Positions 59,351 through 64,000 of a stretch of DNA of 64,000 bases are shown in pieces; the stretch's first letter is position 1; every line of letters begins with the position of its first letter. The stretch comes from an uncultured Lachnospiraceae bacterium (GTDB lineage Bacteria; Bacillota; Clostridia; Lachnospirales; Lachnospiraceae), in assembly GCA_910579225.1 (NCBI GenBank), contig CAJTTI010000008.1:73977-137976 (forward strand), in the 5' to 3' direction. A model generated the notes under the pieces. It was not told the origin of the DNA. It saw only the letters and a list, made by a program, of their open reading frames with translations, and searched no databases. Position numbers and translations under genes: made by a program.

Positions 59351-61344
59351 GATAAGTCCTCCTTTGACACATGAGTACAGTTTCCATGAATGGTATAATA
59401 ATTATGAATGCCTTGTTCCTCCAGCATTTGTGCAACAAACCCTTCATTTTCCACGCCGAGACAAAGAACAATACCAAATTCTTCCTCTTTTTTTAATTCT
59501 GATACATACAAAACAGGCTTTCCATGAAACTCCTGCTGTTTGGGCTGTCCATCTGAAACGACAAATGCAGTTGCATCTTTGGTCCACTTAGAACAGTTTT
59601 CTGCTACATCCCCGGTTCCGTAGACATACCATGTTCTGTATCTGGATTGGCACTCTTCTATGGCTGCCTGGGCATAAAAAATTTCTTCAAACTCGTGCAG
59701 ATGAACATGCGGCCCGTACCGTCTCGTAAACCACTCCATAAAAGTCTGCAGATAATACTGATGATTCGTCTCATTCATAGATGCGTAAAAACTGCTCTCA
59801 ACAATCCCTGTTAATCCCCCCGCATCCTGAACCATAAAACTCCAGAGATACTTGAAATCTCCATCTGGTATCCCGATGATATTTGATAAGACACTGTTTT
59901 TTTGAAATTTCCGGACTATATCTGCCCGGATCCAAAAATTATTCGTAATATGAACCGGCGGAATCCTGCGACTCAGCACAACCTGCAAACCCAAATCTTT
60001 CGCATACTTTTTTACTTTGTCATATTGTTCCATCCACTCATAACCACATTTTCCAAGCCATGTACCAAAGATCGGAACCGGATGCATTAACATTCCAAGA
60101 TAGTTTTTTTCATCCAACAGTTTTGTTACTGCTTTTATATATCCGGCATTTCGAATCAGATTTTCCCATACATTAAGAAAATATGACTTTCCGCTGCAGC
60201 TCGGAAGCTGATCAGATGACAAATCTGTATCGTGTATCCAACAAATATAAGTATAGTATTCTGTATCTATTTTCTGTAATAACTGGATATCTGTTTGCTT
60301 TGACACAGCAGCCGAAAAGCCCTCCTCCCGATAACATGCTGCTGTTTCTTCATCTTTGGTGATCACCTGAATCTCACACATGTCTTTGATCCTGTCCAGA
60401 TATTCAACTACGGTCTCCAATGCATTTAACCATTCTGCCCGGACACAGACAAGTATGCGGGAATTTTTTCCCTCTTTCACGTCTTCCAGAATATATTGCA
60501 GACCAAGACTTCTCTGTAATTTTGTATGATTCTGAGTTCGGATCAGGTTTTCCCAGATAAGATTTACATTGTAATCTGTGTATTTTTCTATATGTTCCAG
60601 ACTCAACATCAAATTTTCCTGTGTCTGCAAGTAAAGCGTATTATAAGACAATTGTTTCCGCTTTAAAAAGGGGAAATTTCGCTTTGTCAACATCTCATAG
60701 CACAGATAATCGCACTGAAAAAACTGATTTTTCAGATTCTTCGACTCATTTGGAGCTGTATCCGCATAGGCCCCATAGCTATATCCAAGGTCGGAAAAAT
60801 AACGGGTTAGCTGGCGTTCATATTGTTTGACTGCCGACATATAATCTTTATAATAAGGCATATCTTCCCAATAAGACCGGAATTCTTCACTTCGAAGAAG
60901 CCTGGACTGAAATACATAAAAGAAGGACAGAATATGTTCCGGATCCCTCCCGGTATTTCCATACTCGCCTGGACCGCGTTTCATCAACCCCCAGAAATCC
61001 AGTTCTCTGGATTCCATTTTTTCAAAAATATATCTTATATTATCAAACGGACCATAAAAAGAGTCATTGGCCAAAATCAATTCGTCATACTGTCTTATCT
61101 TTTCCCAGCCAACAAATGTACACAGAGCATCTTTAAATCCGCCTGCATCCAAACCAATATTCTCCCGGTAAAAAATACCATCTGCGTAATCGGAAAGATT
61201 CCGGAAACCCTTGTCGATCCCAGGCATATTACACACTACAATGATCGTATCCACCATAGCACGCATGCTGCCGAGAAAATATCCAATGTAATCATCTATT
61301 ATATTTTGTTTATCATAAGTATGATATACTAATAATCTTTTCAT
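59347..61344 (-). CDS. RgpF-like rhamnan synthesis protein with carboxyl Rossmann module
   Basis: A 665-residue protein. The first 560 residues match the RgpF/rhamnan synthesis F family: RENIGLDAGGFKDAL, ELILANDSFYGP, and NNFWIRADIVRKF. These glycosyltransferases add side groups or rhamnose to wall polymers. Residues 570-665 form a nucleotide-binding-like module (WYVYGTGDVAENC, GKPVLYVSEL) like those on five neighbours. No signal peptide is visible. The start at 61344 is 3 bases after the next upstream gene's stop. Confidence 0.83.
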   Translation of the reverse strand: MKRLLVYHTYDKQNIIDDYIGYFLGSMRAMVDTIIVVCNMPGIDKGFRNLSDYADGIFYRENIGLDAGGFKDALCTFVGWEKIRQYDELILANDSFYGPFDNIRYIFEKMESRELDFWGLMKRGPGEYGNTGRDPEHILSFFYVFQSRLLRSEEFRSYWEDMPYYKDYMSAVKQYERQLTRYFSDLGYSYGAYADTAPNESKNLKNQFFQCDYLCYEMLTKRNFPFLKRKQLSYNTLYLQTQENLMLSLEHIEKYTDYNVNLIWENLIRTQNHTKLQRSLGLQYILEDVKEGKNSRILVCVRAEWLNALETVVEYLDRIKDMCEIQVITKDEETAACYREEGFSAAVSKQTDIQLLQKIDTEYYTYICWIHDTDLSSDQLPSCSGKSYFLNVWENLIRNAGYIKAVTKLLDEKNYLGMLMHPVPIFGTWLGKCGYEWMEQYDKVKKYAKDLGLQVVLSRRIPPVHITNNFWIRADIVRKFQKNSVLSNIIGIPDGDFKYLWSFMVQDAGGLTGIVESSFYASMNETNHQYYLQTFMEWFTRRYGPHVHLHEFEEIFYAQAAIEECQSRYRTWYVYGTGDVAENCSKWTKDATAFVVSDGQPKQQEFHGKPVLYVSELKKEEEFGIVLCLGVENEGFVAQMLEEQGIHNYYTIHGNCTHVSKEDLS

Positions 61345-61346
61345 AA

Positions 61347-62825
61347 TTAATTGTCAAAATATTTCAAAAATGCATCGTCAGGTTTGATTTCACCAATGAA
61401 GTTACATGTTCCGTCCATTACTTTCTGTACAGTCTGTTTATCGGACAACCATTCGGACATTTTCTGTACGGACGTAAACCATTTCCCATTTTTATTTATG
61501 TCGATCTGGTCTTTAACATTTCCCCCGGCCTCAAAAGCTATAACAAAACATCCGGCTTCAAAAGCCTCATGATAAGTATAAGAGTACGTTTCAGGCCATA
61601 TAGAACCGACATAGGCAATATCAATCTTATATTTCTTAAGCCCTTCCACCATTGAAATTTCATTTTGATCCCTATCTTTTCCAATATCCACATAGGTAAT
61701 TCCCTCTACCTTTAAGTCCTCCTGACATTTTCCAAGACAGAAAAAATTATATTCAGATCTTAAATTCTTTTCTAATTCGCAAAACTCTTCCCAGCCTTTT
61801 ATATCGCTTGGATAGCCTATATATGCAATGTTTTGAATTTCGCTAATGTGTCTGTTATATTTTTTTAATTTATAATTCAAATGAGGCAATACGTCTATTT
61901 CAATATTATCCAAAAAACATTTTACAATATCTCTCGTTGATTTGGATGGTGCAATCAAAATAACCGAAAATTTTTCAAATAAATGTTTGTGATATTCTAC
62001 ATTTTTGATCTGTTCTTCACAATTCTCGCAATACCTACATTTTAAATTTTTATTTTCCTTTAAACATAATTCGTTTTTATTATATAAAAAACGCCTTTTA
62101 CAAATCACATAAAAATCATGCAGATAATACAGAATTTTTGTTTCTACAAATATCTCATCCAACAACTGTTCCAAAATCCACGGTTCATGGTAAAGACTAT
62201 GAATAATAACCCCGTGAAATAGTTTATTCATTTCCAACAATTCTGCCAGACTGAAAACCCCTAAAAAACACTGGTCCAGACAAACCGCCAGTAACCCGCT
62301 TTTTTTCCTATCATTCGTATGAAATAAAACAGGCGCAATTTCTAATAAATGAAATCCTTCCTGGTATAAAATATGATTTTGATTCTGGATAAACTTGTTT
62401 ACTCCATTTGCCTTCCAAAGCATTTCCACACTGGCACAAGACAAAATCATATGTTCCCCCGGTGTATTGATCATGCTTTCTTCTGACGCTTCTATTTTTA
62501 TTTTGTGAATCAATTGATACACAGAAGCATCAGCCGCATCAAATTCGCCATACTTTACAATATCTTTCACAACCTCTTCATATGCACCGCAAAAAACGAT
62601 AATAAGACAACTTGACGGCGTTTCTTCTTTAAGTTTCTCCGGTGAATATATCGTTAATCCATATCTTTTATGCCCTTCCTTGGAACTGTCATTATCCACA
62701 ATATAAGATATCCTGCCTGCAAATAAATTATAATAGCTTTCAAAATAATGTCCGGCTCCCCAGGCTACTATTTTATTGTAACTATTTATAATTTCATCAA
62801 TATATCTATATTTATTTATTTCCAT
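61347..62825 (-). CDS. Glycosyltransferase (GT4-like) with amino Rossmann module
   Basis: A 492-residue protein. Residues 1-105 are a nucleotide-binding-like module (IVAWGAGHYFESY, YIVDNDSS). The rest is GT-B-like: IAPSKSTRDIVKCF, IAYIGYPSDIKGW, and YTYHEAFEAGCFVIAFEAGG near the carboxyl end. A Cys cluster CRYCENC near 270 may bind metal. The gene is visibly richer in A and T than the cobalamin genes, a possible sign of transfer. Confidence 0.75.
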   Translation of the reverse strand: MEINKYRYIDEIINSYNKIVAWGAGHYFESYYNLFAGRISYIVDNDSSKEGHKRYGLTIYSPEKLKEETPSSCLIIVFCGAYEEVVKDIVKYGEFDAADASVYQLIHKIKIEASEESMINTPGEHMILSCASVEMLWKANGVNKFIQNQNHILYQEGFHLLEIAPVLFHTNDRKKSGLLAVCLDQCFLGVFSLAELLEMNKLFHGVIIHSLYHEPWILEQLLDEIFVETKILYYLHDFYVICKRRFLYNKNELCLKENKNLKCRYCENCEEQIKNVEYHKHLFEKFSVILIAPSKSTRDIVKCFLDNIEIDVLPHLNYKLKKYNRHISEIQNIAYIGYPSDIKGWEEFCELEKNLRSEYNFFCLGKCQEDLKVEGITYVDIGKDRDQNEISMVEGLKKYKIDIAYVGSIWPETYSYTYHEAFEAGCFVIAFEAGGNVKDQIDINKNGKWFTSVQKMSEWLSDKQTVQKVMDGTCNFIGEIKPDDAFLKYFDN

Positions 62826-62870
62826 GATTTCAGCTCCTGATCTGCCAAACTGATTACCTATGAAGACATA

Positions 62871-64000
62871 TTAGGTCCGATGTTCCAAACCAACAATCAT
62901 CTCATGTATAATATCTTCAAATGCGATAATAGGACATGACATTTTTTGACTGAGTTTTCCTCGTATCTCATCAAAACACATAATCGGTGTAACAATTACT
63001 GCATCAACCGTCTCCAGTTTATCATCCGGCGAGTATACGCGTACATCTATAGATTTATTATTTATATTCTGATCAATCACATAATTTATTGTTACTTTTC
63101 CAGTTAAATCATTATACAGTCTTCGCCCTATATATCCCATTCCATAAATTGCTATATGGCGATAATTTCTTTCCCATAAATATGTATCCACATGGTACAT
63201 TCTTTGTTTCAGCTCCATCCATTGATCCATCAGCTGTAACATAAAGAGATGCTTCTGAGCTAAATACTTCCATTTAATTGTTTCTTTCTTCTGCTCTGAT
63301 AAACCTATTTTTTGTTCAAAACATTTCTCATAATCCTGAACAATCAATTTTTCTTCTTGCAGGCTTAAACTGCGATTTCTATACTTTCCACTTACTCCTG
63401 ATGTATCATAATAACTCACTACCACAGGTACATTTTTACATTTGCTTCCTTTACTTATGGAATAAACAAACCATTCATAATCTGCTCTGATTTTGTATTT
63501 TTCTCTGAAATAATGATCTGTTAATAATTTTCTTGGCGCAAAAATACTCTGATGACAAGGCATAAAGCCGTCCAACGCTTTCCCCTCCAGGCTTCCATCC
63601 CACTCTGAAAAATCTTCTATAACTTCTGAACCATCCGGATACATCAAACAAACTTTTCCATAATAAATGATCTCCATATTCTTTTCCATGCAGGAACACA
63701 TGTTCTCCAGTACATGCTCATTATAAAATTTGTCTCCAACATTCAAGAAAAATATATAATCTCCGCTTGACCGGGCTATTCCGCGATTCATTGCATTATA
63801 TATTCCATAATCCTTTTCACTATAAATAAAAATGTTTTTCCTTTCAGAGTAATCCTTTAAAATTGCAGTTGTCCCGTCATTCGATTCCCCATCTATTATC
63901 AGATATTCATAATTAGAATATGTCTGGTTTAATACACTTTCTACTGTTTCTCTTATTTTATCTTCAGCATTATAGCATACGGTGATCACTGTGATTTTTA
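62871..64000 (-). CDS. GT2-family glycosyltransferase with carboxyl Rossmann module (partial)
   Basis: The 5' end is cut by the right window edge; the frame continues as KITVITVCYNAE into base 64000, so the first codons are off the window. The GT2 part (VESVLNQTYSNYEYLIIDG, KDYGIYNAMNRGI, FFLNVGD) is clear. The last 90 residues are a nucleotide-binding-like module (IAIYGMGYIGRRLY, INYVIDQN). It is A/T-rich like its neighbour. It is the most upstream visible gene of the operon. Confidence 0.85.
   Translation of the reverse strand, partial: KITVITVCYNAEDKIRETVESVLNQTYSNYEYLIIDGESNDGTTAILKDYSERKNIFIYSEKDYGIYNAMNRGIARSSGDYIFFLNVGDKFYNEHVLENMCSCMEKNMEIIYYGKVCLMYPDGSEVIEDFSEWDGSLEGKALDGFMPCHQSIFAPRKLLTDHYFREKYKIRADYEWFVYSISKGSKCKNVPVVVSYYDTSGVSGKYRNRSLSLQEEKLIVQDYEKCFEQKIGLSEQKKETIKWKYLAQKHLFMLQLMDQWMELKQRMYHVDTYLWERNYRHIAIYGMGYIGRRLYNDLTGKVTINYVIDQNINNKSIDVRVYSPDDKLETVDAVIVTPIMCFDEIRGKLSQKMSCPIIAFEDIIHEMIVGLEHRT

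Noticed and set aside
1..64000. tRNA, rRNA and CRISPR arrays
   Set aside because: No cloverleaf-like segment, rRNA-like stretch or regularly spaced repeats were seen in the intergenic regions.

Overview
The window looks like chromosomal DNA of an anaerobic gut-type Firmicute, most likely a Lachnospiraceae (Clostridia) member. The grounds are Gram-positive AGGAGG-type ribosome binding sites, sigma-A promoters of the TTGACA-N17-TATAAT type, a complete-looking oxygen-independent (cbi-type) cobalamin pathway, an AgrC/LytTR two-component pair and teichoic-acid-like glycosyltransferases. The species cannot be fixed from the sequence alone. Almost all genes lie on the minus strand.

Region 1 (1-11.2 kb) is mixed housekeeping and accessory genes. 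It holds the start of a glycogen synthase, an ABC-F ATPase, an MMPL exporter paired with a large repeat lipoprotein and fronted by two TetR-like operators, a PLD-nuclease/SF2-helicase fusion overlapping a methyltransferase gene, a small conserved protein and a short peptide deformylase. Region 2 (11.3-17.5 kb) is signalling: a coiled-coil protein downstream of an AgrC-like kinase and LytTR regulator, a frameshifted metallophosphatase remnant, and an ECF sigma factor with its membrane-anchored anti-sigma-like partner. Region 3 (17.5-25.2 kb) holds a cysteine-less PTS IIB-like protein with galE, an unknown 173-residue protein, a radical-SAM activase with an HD hydrolase, an AI-2E family permease, truA and ftsH.

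Region 4 (25.3-50.8 kb) is one long cobalamin operon of about twenty genes reading right to left. It starts from a sigma-A promoter and a cobalamin riboswitch at 50.55-50.77 kb. It runs cbiF, hemA, cbiH, a hemC-sumT-hemD triple fusion, cobD, a 1659-residue DUF4132 protein, cbiP, cbiC, cobT, cbiD, a DUF4274 protein, cbiG, a cbiJ-cbiE-cbiT triple fusion, cbiA, a cobU paralogue, cobS, a second short cobU paralogue, a cobC-like phosphatase, cbiB and cobO. It covers most steps from glutamyl-tRNA and hydroxymethylbilane to adenosylcobalamin. cbiL, the cobalt chelatase (cbiK/cbiX), hemB/hemL and the cobalt transporter are not in the window. The two DUF proteins, the two complementary CobU-like proteins and the two triple fusions are the unusual parts.

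Region 5 (50.8-64 kb) is a tightly packed minus-strand operon for a cell-surface polysaccharide or teichoic-acid-like polymer. It encodes GT2, GT4, RgpF-like and DUF4422 glycosyltransferases, a CDP-polyol phosphotransferase (TagB/TagF type), an IspD/TarI cytidylyltransferase, two SDR epimerases, a methyltransferase and a beta-propeller protein. Six of these proteins carry a similar small Rossmann-like module at either their amino or carboxyl end, which is the most intriguing pattern in the window. Both window edges cut genes: glgA at the left and a GT2 at the right.
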